Source: JBLNBN01 sp050260015
GTDB lineage: Bacteria; Bacteroidota; Ignavibacteria; Kapaibacteriales; UBA2268
Direction: 5' to 3'
Length of the DNA: 64,000 nucleotides
Assembly (NCBI GenBank): GCA_050260015.1
Contig: JBLNBN010000047.1
Location: 1 to 64,000 of the forward strand
Below, piece after piece: positions 53,690 to 62,073 of the stretch. Positions within the stretch are counted from its first letter, which is position 1, and the number at the start of each line of letters is the position of its first letter. Below the pieces are notes generated by a model that searched no databases, had not been told where the DNA came from, and saw only the letters and a program-made list of their open reading frames with translations. Made by a program: the position numbers and the translations under genes.

Positions 53690-53815
53690 AGCATAACCTT
53701 CCTAAATATAGGCGCTTAATACCAACCTCAACTATTTGCTATACATAGATAGCGGCTCCGCAGGGGCTAGACTATTCGCTACCGTATACATGCAAGCACA
53801 GCGTACGAATTCTTA

Positions 53816-54268
53816 TTAAGCATGTTTTGTTTGTTCTATTTTTCCGTTTGAATGTAATGTAGGCATCTTTTCTTTATCTAACGATATACCAAACGCAGCT
53901 TCAATTTTTTGAATATCTTCCTGATCTTTGAATTTCTTTAAATTCTTGTAGAAACTTATCTGCTGCTCCTCGTCGTAATCGGTAATATCGTATTTATCCG
54001 CCATCATATATTTATCCAAATCCACAAATTCAATCTTTGGAGCCTTGCCAATGGCCAGCGCAAGCTCTACCATCTTGGAAATTCGATGATTAAAATCGCC
54101 GTTCAGAACTTGCGAGACGTATCCCTTGGTTACGCCCAACTTTTCGGCGAATTGGGTTCGGTTCATCCCTTTCTCTTTTAGGTAATCCTCAACAAGATTG
54201 AAAAGATCAATTTGGATAGATCCCAGCCAATATTCTTTTGATCTCAGCAGATCTTCTCTTGTAAACAT
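53816..54268 (-). CDS. XRE family transcriptional regulator
   Basis: 150 aa from the ATG at 54268; the 13-codon upstream extension is poorly supported. A helix-turn-helix of the XRE type lies near 29-70 (MNRTQFAEKLGVTKGYVSQVLNGD). The N-terminal SKEYWLGSIQIDLFNLVEDYLKEKG is common in antitoxin-like XRE proteins. No toxin gene is next to it, so it is an orphan regulator or antitoxin. It is AT-rich relative to the window and sits between two repeat copies. Confidence 0.88.
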   Translation of the reverse strand: MFTREDLLRSKEYWLGSIQIDLFNLVEDYLKEKGMNRTQFAEKLGVTKGYVSQVLNGDFNHRISKMVELALAIGKAPKIEFVDLDKYMMADKYDITDYDEEQQISFYKNLKKFKDQEDIQKIEAAFGISLDKEKMPTLHSNGKIEQTKHA

Positions 54269-54304
54269 ATTAATCTTGGTTAAAGATAAACAATGTGTTA
54301 AAAT

Positions 54305-54577
54305 CATCCCGCGTCTCCGCCGCAGAAAGGAGGCGGGGGGCGGGCATGATGTTGGCTACAGATGTAGAACCGCTACGCGGTTCGTAAGATTTGTGCATTC
54401 TTATATGCTATCGCGTCGAAGGCCAATTGGAAAAATTTCTAACATTTACGCCGTAGGCGTTTTACATCTGTAACAGGCGATTTGAAGAACCTACGCTACG
54501 CCGTAGGCGTTGGATAAGAAATGCTTTAACCGACATCCCCCCTTGATTATACGTCAATGACTTTTATGGTATCTCCA
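54305..54577 (+). repeat. Modular palindromic repeat, copy D (modules 3 and 4)
   Basis: A module 3 remnant (CTCCGCCGCAGAAAGGAGG) is followed by module 4: CTACAGATGTAGAACCGCTA, CGCGGTTCGTAAGATT, ACGCCGTAGGCGTTTTACATCTGTAAC and CTACGCCGTAGGCGTTGGAT. It starts within about 40 bases of the XRE gene. Confidence 0.82.
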
Positions 54578-54649
54578 TACGAATATTTTTACATAAAAGT
54601 TTAGCGATTATTATACTTAGCTAATATAGGATAATACTTTTAGATCCCC

Positions 54650-54682
54650 AAAAATATAATAAAGGCGAGCTCACGCCCGCCT
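54650..54682 (-). terminator. Terminator of the 120-aa membrane protein gene
   Basis: Minus-strand RNA forms AGGCGGGC/GCTCGCCT around a GTGA tetraloop, with one G-U pair only in this orientation, then TTATTATATTTTT. Confidence 0.82.
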
Positions 54683-54706
54683 GAAAATTTTGATTTACTC
54701 TTTTCG

Positions 54707-55069
54707 CTAAAATATTGGATCGAGTATAAACCAATTGACCGCGTATGCTACTACCCAATAAATGAATAGGCCGACTATGCTCACAAGCAGGGCCAGACCC
54801 CATTTCTTAAATTTACTGAACGCGTAAAATTGCGAGTATGAAACAGTAGTCGCTACCGCAAAGAAGAATATTGATAGGAGTATCGCCGCGTCCTCGATCA
54901 ACGATTCGTAGCCGCCGGATTGGTAAATGCCGGAATCGATCGCATGTTTTTCGTAAACAAAAAGAGCTGCGTCCGCTATAATGAACGCTAAGAACCATAA
55001 GAACCAGGAGAGGTATTTCTTACCCTTTGAATGCGAGCGGCTTCCCGGTACGGTCATCGTAGTATGCAT
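54707..55069 (-). CDS. Small membrane protein of unknown function
   Basis: 120 aa with three likely helices (YLSWFLWFLAFIIADAALFVY, AAILLSIFFFAVATTVSY, WGLALLVSIVGLFIYWVVAY) after a basic N-terminus (SRSHSKGKK). No family is recognised. It is flanked by two similar terminators and is probably monocistronic. Confidence 0.75.
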   Translation of the reverse strand: MHTTMTVPGSRSHSKGKKYLSWFLWFLAFIIADAALFVYEKHAIDSGIYQSGGYESLIEDAAILLSIFFFAVATTVSYSQFYAFSKFKKWGLALLVSIVGLFIYWVVAYAVNWFILDPIF

Positions 55070-55136
55070 TTCGTTTCTCCTTATGCAAATAGGAAAACAA
55101 CCAGCTAAATTACAGTATTTTCATCAATAAACAAAA

Positions 55137-55163
55137 TAAAGAAGGCGAGCCGCAGCCCGCCTT
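55137..55163 (-). terminator. Terminator of the 1871-aa T9SS gene
   Basis: Minus-strand RNA AAGGCGGGC/GCTCGCCTT around TGCG, with a G-U pair that fixes the direction, then TCTTTATTTTG. It is nearly identical to the terminator at 54650-54682. Confidence 0.85.
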
Positions 55164-55178
55164 GTTTTTTCCTTTATC

Positions 55179-58100
55179 CTATTTTATCGCTTTTTCGTAG
55201 TGTATTTCGTTTTCGCCTTTCTCGTTTATTCCCTTGAAGTTAAGTATGTACATTCCGGGAGGCAATCCCTTCGCAATCCATTCTATTTCGTTCTCGCCGT
55301 AGGCAATAGGACAATTTGGTATCTCTCCGACGAGGTCGCCCTTCGTGTCGTATATCTTTATAGTGATCTGACGCATTGCCCTCGGCAACTTGTATTTAAT
55401 TACGGCTTTGTCCCCGACGGGATTTGGCGATATTGCGGTTCCAACGATCCACTTAGGCCCCTGTATCGATAGGTCTACGGCGTTGGTGTTGTTGCCTTCG
55501 CAGAATTCGCAGATCTCATTCGACGGATCCGCCTTGGCGAAGAATTCCAGGAAGCGCGTTTCAATTGGGACGGCGTAGACTAAGCTCATCGAGCGCGTCT
55601 CGCCGCGATCGAATTCGACGTTCGCGATTTCTCCGGCCTTAACCGTATCTTTCTTATCGAGCACGGCATAAAGCGCGATAGTTGCGTCCTTTATCGGGGT
55701 TAGCCCGTTTCGAACGGTCATTGTAAGCGTTACGGGTTTGCCGAACGTCACGTCGCCCGCGTCCGGGGCCTCGACTTTAACTAACTTAAAGTCCGCCGCC
55801 GGGAAATCTACGAGCCTTTCGTCGGCGTATTCGAATTTAGCGGGAACGCCTGCGACGTGCCCCATATAGGAGATATCGACTTTAGGCACGAGCGCGCTCT
55901 TGTCGTATATGTTCGCGCAAGCAGTCGGCGCCTCGGAGAAGTAAACGATGGTCTTTACTTTTTGGCCCGGTGTAATCGAGCCGAGCTTAAGCATGGCTCG
56001 ATTCCCGTCGACGTAACAGTCCTTAAGCAGAGAATCGGCTATCGGTAAGAAGTACTCGCCGGCGCTTACGGCCAATTCCGTTTCTTCGTTAATGTCGTTG
56101 CCGGCGTTGTAGACCTCGACCAAAACGCCGATGGAATTTATTCCGCTTCCCTTCCATACAAGCGCGGAATCCTTGTAAGCGGGCTTGGTCCCGTTTACGT
56201 ATGCGATTTCCTTGTAGAGCGTCACCTTCGGCCCAGTAGTTCTGGCATAGGTGGCGCCTGACTTTATCGAATCAATTCTTACTACCAGGGCTTCGCCTTC
56301 GTGCGGCTTGCCCGAGTCGTAGATGTAATTCAGCTTCTGCTCTTTCGTTAAATTCACGTTCGTCCCGGTTTCGGAGCTATTTACGATTCCCTGCTCGAGT
56401 ATGTAGAGCTTGCTCGCGTCCTTTGTGGGGAAGCTCCCTATTTGCGACAGATCGATAGATTCGGTTCTACTGGTAGAATCGAACTGCGCGACGGCGGTCT
56501 TGGTAATTGTCGGGAAGTTGCCTGCGTTCACGTCCTGGGTCGAGTATTTAACTTTGGAAGTAGGCGCGAAGTATTTGCTTGCGGCGACGCTCATGTCCTG
56601 CAGCGAAGCAGTCCCGATCACGAATTTCTGGTAGTCCGTAGGAATTCTGTTATCGTTTTTAGTCGTTATCTGGAACTTAGCCGGCGGAACTTCGCGGGTA
56701 TAGTTCTTCCCTTCCGCTGATTTATAATTCTTTCTCAAAGTATTGAGCGCAAAGTCTATTTCGTATACGTCCTTCGGAAGGCTCGGATCTATCTTAACTA
56801 AGAATATAAAGTAAGCCCTGCGGGAAGGTTGAAGCAATGGCAATATGTTGCCCGCTTTAACCAAAACTTCGCCTTCCGGTTGATTGAATCTCCAGCCTGC
56901 TCGGAATGCTCCCGGGTCGTCCCCGCCCTGTATAATTTCGCCGGTCGCGGGGTCCACCTTCGCAGGCACGAGCGGCCGCGGATAGGCTACGTAGCTCATT
57001 ACGATTTCGCTTGCGCCAAGCGATGCCGGGAGTTGCGGCTCGACTTTCGTATTCAACCAGTTGTCGTCCGTGCCGTTCATTACTTCTATCTTTATCTCCG
57101 CGAACGTCCCGCTGACCGTTTTGGGGTAATCCTTAAGGTCGGGATTGTCTTTATCCGCGTTCGGAATAAGAGTAATAGTATTAATATCTTTAGTTGGATC
57201 GATGGAAGCTGGCATATCGATCGGCGGAGAAATCAACGAGCATGGGTCCTTACCGCCGAGATAAGTAGTGACCGTCGCTTCGCCTACGCCGTAGGAAACG
57301 TACCACGGATCGAAGTCCGCGTTGAAGTAATGCGGCTCGCCGCGATCCTCGAGTATATGTTTAATGTAAGTCGTGTCGCGACCGAATTTAATCAGCGAGG
57401 GGTTTGATTGCGCGGTTAAAGCGAAATCGACTCCTTGCGAATAGCCGTTGAGAGTATGCGAGAAGATGACCCAGGGCGAACCTCCGAATATCTCCTCGAC
57501 GACCAGCCAACCGCCCTTGGATATATCCACCAGGCCTTCCTTGCCGCGCCCCTCGTAGATGGCGTTTATCTTGAAGTGCGTCTTGCCGAGATTCTCGAAG
57601 AAGTCGTCGCCGCGAGTTCCGTCCCCGCCTTCGTACCAACCGGATTTAACCTGGCCGTATATGTCGTCTATAAACGGCTCTTTTGGATAGTCTTTATACT
57701 CTTCGCCGTCTCCCAGCATGAAGCCGTCGTGAAGAAATCCCGTCGAGGATTGAAATCTATCGCCGCGGTCGTCTATCCAGTCGTCTATGCCGTCGCGGTT
57801 GTCGTCGTCTATCGCCGGGGGGATGAGGAGTTGGGGGACGTAAATATGATATTGGAAAGCGTCCTCCCATATTTCCGGGGCGTTCGCGGTCCATTTGTTC
57901 TCGAGCCACTTCACGAACGGCTTCCCGTCGACCTGTAGTATATTGTCTATATCGTAGCTGCCGTCGGATTTTCGCGGGAGATCGATCTTGTACCCGCCTA
58001 TCCCCTTGGGCAAATCGTATATCATATACCCGAACACGCCGTCGCCGAGCTTTTCGTTCTTTTCCTGCGCTTCGCTGGGGTCGTTGTAGTCGACGTCGTG

Positions 58101-60788
58101 GCCCGCGTTGCGAATCCAGTAGTAGCTGTACTCGGTCGAGGCGTCCATATCGAACTCGAGCTTCGCCTTGCCCCACTTCGGCAGATACTTCAGAGTATCG
58201 CCCGAGTTCATATCCTTTATTAAATAATTATTCGATAAATACTCGAACTGCATCGGGTTGGGCAGCGGCGCATAATAAGTATATGTCGAGCGAATAGGCG
58301 TCGTGCGGCTTTCGTTGAATATCGTTTTATAATCGAGCTTCGAGTAGAGAGATTGCTGCGGGCGCACGTGACGCATATCTATCTCCTCCCCTCCGAGCGA
58401 GAGAACCGCGATAAACTCGTTATGCGGTTGCGGAACGGTTCCCGCGCAGTAGTCGGTCGGCTTTAACTTGTAGCCGGTGGCGGCGGTGTCGATATAGGTG
58501 TATCCCTCGTAGTTGTTTATCCTTTGGAATATATATTGCTTCCAAATCGGTCTATTTTGATCGTCGGTCTCCATCCAGTATTTCCAATGCGGATCGTTTT
58601 TATCCGCTTTGGAAATATCTTTAGTATAGGGATATATCATACCCGTGAGCGAATCGCAGGTTCCGTTGACGTACCCGACTCCCGCCGAAAGCCCGGGCAG
58701 ATCCGGCGGATCCACCCAAATATCATAGTAGCAATAGGGATCGGCGTAGTCGTAACCGGCTACGCGATTGATATTCCACGTAACCTTCCAGACTCTTATC
58801 TTATCCCCGGGCTCCTCAATATCGACCTTGCCGTCGCCGTCAGTGTCCTGTGCGCGAAGCCCGTCGTGGTCTATATCTTCGTAGTAGAATTTATTGCCGG
58901 TGCGGAGATGCTCCCAAGGATTTAGCCAATAGACTTCTTCCTCCGTTATCGTATAGTTCTTAGGATATATCGAAGCGGTGTCGAGCCAAACGTCGGGCTT
59001 GCCGTCGCTGTCGAAATCGTATTCCGGGTTGTTCTGGTCGTTCGAGCCCCTCATAACGTCGATGAATTTCCCGCCGGGGGTCTTTAGTATCGGCATATTG
59101 ATAATTCTATCCGACCAGTAGAAAGGCACGTCCTTGGGGATGTATTGTGTATAAACTACGTTCTCCGCGGAAGTGCGCTCCTTGTTTTCCATTATCATGA
59201 AAACCCGGAAGGGCTGGTAATAAATGCCGAGGAAGTTCTTCCAGTTCAGGTCGGCGTCGGCGGCGAGGAACGCTGAGAACATAAAGTCGACGTAATTCCT
59301 GTATTTATTAAATCTATGCGCGCCGAGCGGATCGGAATACTCCGTCGTATTTACCGAGGCGTAGGCGTAGTTCTTCCATGCGAGGAATTTATCGACGAAG
59401 CCGCGCATTGTGGAAGTGTCCGCGGGCGTTTTCAGCTTGTATACGATTTCAATTTCGGTCTTGGGTAGAACGAAGATATCTTTGAAAATCAAGTTATTTT
59501 CTACGATCTCGTAATCTACGTCGGGAGTTACGACGCCCGCGAAGTTGAAGTAATTCTTCCATTTACCGTCGATCTGCGCGCGCTGCAGCGATTCCGTCAG
59601 CTTTATTGCGCTTATCTTTTGGTCGGTTAAATTCCTCAGCTTAAGACGAACTTCGAATTCGTCCTCGACGTCGTAGCCGATAGCGTTTTTGCCCGCGGTA
59701 ATCGAATCCGGTAGGTCGTTGTAAACCGAGCGCGTTACGTCCAGCCCGCCGGCATGCGCCCCGAAGAACGTATTGAATAGCCAGGTCAATTGCCTGCTGC
59801 CCTTCTTTAATTCATTGAAGCCGCCCACGGTGGGGAGTCCCGTATTGCATACGATCTTACCGCCGAAAGCTTCCGCCCCAGTTAAGGAAATAACAACGGG
59901 AGAGAATCCGGCTTTTTCAGCTATGACTTCGGCTTTCCCGGGATTTACGGAAGGGATAGCCACGCCGTAGAGATTATTCCCCGTCGCGCCCGATGTAAAC
60001 GCTATAGGATTCTGCGTCGGGCGGAAATTTATTTCGTGAAGCGAAGCCGCGTTTGCTTGCGAGAGCCGCGAATAATCGAACGTTCCCGCGGGTAGTATTC
60101 CCAATTTTTCCAATAGCAAGCCGCCGGTTCCCTCTGCGTAGACAGTTCCTCCTCCAGCGAGGAATTTCTTTAAGCGGTCGGCCATTTTAGGATATTTTTT
60201 CGATATACTGTCCGCGTAGAACCCGTAGTTCGAGCCGCTGAGCGAGAGCGATGGAATTATGAGAAATGTAGTTCCGTAGTCGATGTCCGTCGTGTCGAGA
60301 GCTTTTTCGTCGACGTAATATGATATATTATCGGCTAAGTAACTGTCGAACGAATTCTTGAAGTAAATGGCTTCCCACGAAACCGTGTTATTATTCAGAG
60401 CGACGGAACTAGAGAAAATAGCCACGCGCTTCGCATAATTCTTAAATTGAATAGAGAGATGCGACGCGGCGCGCCAGTCGTAGTTTGAAGCTGGATTCGA
60501 AGTTATCGAAGAATAATCGCTTCGGACGGCAGCCGCGACGACGAAAGCGCCGCGGTTTTCGCCGGAACTTACCCAATAGACGGAGCTTTCGGAGAACTCC
60601 GGGAACAGCGTTTTATCGTAATTCGCGCCGGTAAAACGGTAATCCTGGTCGCTTTCGAGCGCCGCAAGTCTATATGCGCGCAGGAAATCCTTCTGGGTCG
60701 AGTCGGTTGGAATAACGGAAACTTGACTCAAAAGTAAACAAGGAATGAAAAATAAGTTAAGAAGAGCTAATAGTAACAATTTACGCAT
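55179..60788 (-). CDS. Giant T9SS-secreted surface protein (~1869 aa)
   Basis: The ATG at 60788 is preferred since CGGGGGGAATG lies at proper distance; an ATG two codons earlier overlaps that site. A signal peptide (LLLLALLNLFFIPCLLLSQ) follows. Several calcium-loop-like segments occur (DIDHDGLRAQDTDGDGKVD, DDDNRDGIDDWIDD). A CARDB-like module lies near 1690-1780 and the last 80 residues are a T9SS type A sorting domain (ISPNPVGDKAVIKYKL, GLPPGMYILNFKG). It is probably an adhesin or surface-layer-like protein. No enzyme motif is seen. Confidence 0.92.
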   Translation of the reverse strand: MRKLLLLALLNLFFIPCLLLSQVSVIPTDSTQKDFLRAYRLAALESDQDYRFTGANYDKTLFPEFSESSVYWVSSGENRGAFVVAAAVRSDYSSITSNPASNYDWRAASHLSIQFKNYAKRVAIFSSSVALNNNTVSWEAIYFKNSFDSYLADNISYYVDEKALDTTDIDYGTTFLIIPSLSLSGSNYGFYADSISKKYPKMADRLKKFLAGGGTVYAEGTGGLLLEKLGILPAGTFDYSRLSQANAASLHEINFRPTQNPIAFTSGATGNNLYGVAIPSVNPGKAEVIAEKAGFSPVVISLTGAEAFGGKIVCNTGLPTVGGFNELKKGSRQLTWLFNTFFGAHAGGLDVTRSVYNDLPDSITAGKNAIGYDVEDEFEVRLKLRNLTDQKISAIKLTESLQRAQIDGKWKNYFNFAGVVTPDVDYEIVENNLIFKDIFVLPKTEIEIVYKLKTPADTSTMRGFVDKFLAWKNYAYASVNTTEYSDPLGAHRFNKYRNYVDFMFSAFLAADADLNWKNFLGIYYQPFRVFMIMENKERTSAENVVYTQYIPKDVPFYWSDRIINMPILKTPGGKFIDVMRGSNDQNNPEYDFDSDGKPDVWLDTASIYPKNYTITEEEVYWLNPWEHLRTGNKFYYEDIDHDGLRAQDTDGDGKVDIEEPGDKIRVWKVTWNINRVAGYDYADPYCYYDIWVDPPDLPGLSAGVGYVNGTCDSLTGMIYPYTKDISKADKNDPHWKYWMETDDQNRPIWKQYIFQRINNYEGYTYIDTAATGYKLKPTDYCAGTVPQPHNEFIAVLSLGGEEIDMRHVRPQQSLYSKLDYKTIFNESRTTPIRSTYTYYAPLPNPMQFEYLSNNYLIKDMNSGDTLKYLPKWGKAKLEFDMDASTEYSYYWIRNAGHDVDYNDPSEAQEKNEKLGDGVFGYMIYDLPKGIGGYKIDLPRKSDGSYDIDNILQVDGKPFVKWLENKWTANAPEIWEDAFQYHIYVPQLLIPPAIDDDNRDGIDDWIDDRGDRFQSSTGFLHDGFMLGDGEEYKDYPKEPFIDDIYGQVKSGWYEGGDGTRGDDFFENLGKTHFKINAIYEGRGKEGLVDISKGGWLVVEEIFGGSPWVIFSHTLNGYSQGVDFALTAQSNPSLIKFGRDTTYIKHILEDRGEPHYFNADFDPWYVSYGVGEATVTTYLGGKDPCSLISPPIDMPASIDPTKDINTITLIPNADKDNPDLKDYPKTVSGTFAEIKIEVMNGTDDNWLNTKVEPQLPASLGASEIVMSYVAYPRPLVPAKVDPATGEIIQGGDDPGAFRAGWRFNQPEGEVLVKAGNILPLLQPSRRAYFIFLVKIDPSLPKDVYEIDFALNTLRKNYKSAEGKNYTREVPPAKFQITTKNDNRIPTDYQKFVIGTASLQDMSVAASKYFAPTSKVKYSTQDVNAGNFPTITKTAVAQFDSTSRTESIDLSQIGSFPTKDASKLYILEQGIVNSSETGTNVNLTKEQKLNYIYDSGKPHEGEALVVRIDSIKSGATYARTTGPKVTLYKEIAYVNGTKPAYKDSALVWKGSGINSIGVLVEVYNAGNDINEETELAVSAGEYFLPIADSLLKDCYVDGNRAMLKLGSITPGQKVKTIVYFSEAPTACANIYDKSALVPKVDISYMGHVAGVPAKFEYADERLVDFPAADFKLVKVEAPDAGDVTFGKPVTLTMTVRNGLTPIKDATIALYAVLDKKDTVKAGEIANVEFDRGETRSMSLVYAVPIETRFLEFFAKADPSNEICEFCEGNNTNAVDLSIQGPKWIVGTAISPNPVGDKAVIKYKLPRAMRQITIKIYDTKGDLVGEIPNCPIAYGENEIEWIAKGLPPGMYILNFKGINEKGENEIHYEKAIK

Positions 60789-60894
60789 AAACATTCCCCC
60801 CGGAATAATCCTAATTATACTAACTAATAGAAATTAGCAAATTTTTTTCAAAGGCAAGGGGAAATTTGATTAATGGTTCGAGCGTTCTGCTTTT

Positions 60895-61142
60895 TCCACC
60901 CCCGGCGCTACGCGCCACCCCCTCCAGAGGGGGACACAATTAATTTTCCCCCTTCGGAGGGGGCAGGGGGTGGACTATTTCCTTTTTTCCCCCTTCGGAG
61001 GGGAACTTTAATATTTAAAGGTAAACGGCTTTTATACCATCCGTGTCGAAGATACTATTTTTTCCACCCCCGGCGCTGCGCGCCACCCCCTCCAGAGGGG
61101 GACACAATTTTTTTTCCCCTTCGGTGGGGGGCAGGGGGTGGA
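60895..61142. repeat. Two 80-bp direct repeats with CCACCCCC ends
   Basis: Copies at 60895-60974 and 61063-61142. Each begins TCCACCCCCGGCGCT, has CCCCCTCCAGAGGGGGACAC in the middle and a TTCGG hairpin loop, and ends AGGGGGTGGA, the inverse of its start. The ends thus form terminal inverted repeats. They differ at a few bases and in T-run length. Similar elements are known in other Bacteroidota (recollection). Confidence 0.8.
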
Positions 61143-61159
61143 TTCAGAACTATTTCCCT

Positions 61160-61184
61160 CGTTCCCACGGTCCCCGTGGGAATG
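61160..61184. repeat. CGTTCCCACG-type palindrome
   Basis: GTTCCCACG GTCC CCGTGGGAA forms a compact hairpin. This sequence type is widely dispersed in bacterial genomes (recollection). Confidence 0.6.
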
Positions 61185-61220
61185 TAGCATGAACGCTCCG
61201 CGTTCGCTCTTTTCCGGACG

Positions 61221-61710
61221 ATGCCGCGGCTGCGCCGCAGGATGGAGGCTGGAGGTAGGCGGCTTTGGTTACAGATGTAGAACCGCTGCGCGGTTCGTAA
61301 GATTATCGTTCTTTATAAGTTTATTGCCTCGAAAATCTATTGAATAATACGCAGACAGTTACGCCGTAGGCGTTTTATATCTGTAACAAACGCTTTGCGA
61401 CGAACGCGCTACGCGGTAGGCGTTGGATAAGAAATACAACTGTCATCTGGCTTTTGAGTATACGGCGAAGCCTTTTATGGAATCTCCTGGCGGCAGACCG
61501 GAAGCGCTACCAGGAAATGACGCGCAAGCTCTTGTGAGCTGAAAAGTTTGTCACTCAGAGCGCCAGCGAAGAGTCCAAAGGATTTCGAATAAGACAAAAT
61601 GTCTTTACAAGCGAGTACCGCTCTTTCTTAACCCCGGCGGGGTTACGGCTTTGTAATGCGAAGCGCCCGCCCCGCCCCCGCCTCCTTCACGCGGCTGCGC
61701 CGTGGCAGGG
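61221..61710 (+). repeat. Modular palindromic repeat, copy E (fullest)
   Basis: Modules in the order 3-4-1-2-3: GCCGCGGCTGCGCCGCAGG (61223-61241); module 4 from GTTACAGATGTAGAACCGCT (61268) through ACGCCGTAGGCGTTTTATAT to GCCTTTTATGGAATCTC (61487); module 1 GACGCGCAAGCTCTTG..GAAGAGTCCAAAGGAT (about 61520-61585); module 2 CTTAACCCCGGCGGGGTTAC (61629-61648); and a second module 3 CGCGGCTGCGCCGTGG. The order is the same cycle as in copy A. Confidence 0.85.
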
Positions 61711-61814
61711 GATGTAGTTTGGTTCATGGTTTACTATATACATACGAATCCTTCGGATTCGTATGTGGGCGCTCTCTCTGTATTTGCGCGTTATTGCAAG
61801 CGTTTTCGTTATTA

Positions 61815-61957
61815 TAATATCCTTTAGACTCTTCCTCGCTTCGCTCGTCAGAGTGACAGAGCCTTCAATTCCCAAGCTCTTGCGCGTCGTTTCCGTAATT
61901 CTTAATCATAATAATCATAAAAATCAGCTTAATCCAGGTTCAGACAAAATGGATTCC
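61815..61957 (-). repeat. Inverted module 1 with AATCCTG unit, copy 3
   Basis: On the plus strand: ATCCTTTAGACTCTTCCTCG, CTTCGCTCGTCAGAGTGACA, CAAGCTCTTGCGCGTCG, then AATTCTTAATCATAATAATC and CAGGTTCAGACAAAATGGAT. It has the same part order as at 257-356 and is inverted relative to copy E module 1. Confidence 0.75.
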
Positions 61958-62026
61958 CCTAACCATTAACCATTAATCATTAAACATTATCAAAGAAACT
62001 CTCCGCCTTTTCCGTCGTATATTTAT

Positions 62027-62034
62027 TATTTTTG
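62027..62034 (+). promoter_or_regulatory. Putative -7 box TATTTTTG of the ABC exporter
   Basis: It matches TAnnTTTG and lies 40 bases before the ATG at 62074. No clear -33 TTG is seen. Confidence 0.35.
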
Positions 62035-62073
62035 CAAAAGCAAACGGTTCTAAAATTTGATTAAGGAACTAAA

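Larger units (their letters stand above)
52925..53815. other. Gene-free 0.9 kb with repeat copy C
   Basis: No gene is supported. From about 53181 it is almost entirely repeat: an AATCCTG unit and modules 1, 4, 3 and 2. The first 250 bases show no signal. Confidence 0.6.
54269..54706. other. Gene-free region with repeat copy D
   Basis: Holds repeat copy D at 54305-54577 and the terminator at 54650-54682. No gene is seen. Confidence 0.6.
60795..62073. other. 1.3 kb gene-free repeat cluster
   Basis: No gene is supported. It contains two 80-bp CCACCCCC repeats, a CGTTCCCACG palindrome (61160-61184), modular repeat copy E and an inverted module 1 with an AATCCTG unit (61815-61957). An ORF at 60873-61187 is only a translation of the repeats. 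Confidence 0.7.

Noticed and set aside
53816..54268. Toxin-antitoxin module
   Set aside because: The XRE protein resembles antitoxins, but no toxin-like ORF lies on either side.
53181..54577. Possible CRISPR array
   Set aside because: The repeated palindromes are of different kinds, not regularly spaced, and no cas genes are present.
60873..61187. 104-aa plus-strand frame with proline-rich repeats
   Set aside because: It is a translation of the two 80-bp CCACCCCC repeats.
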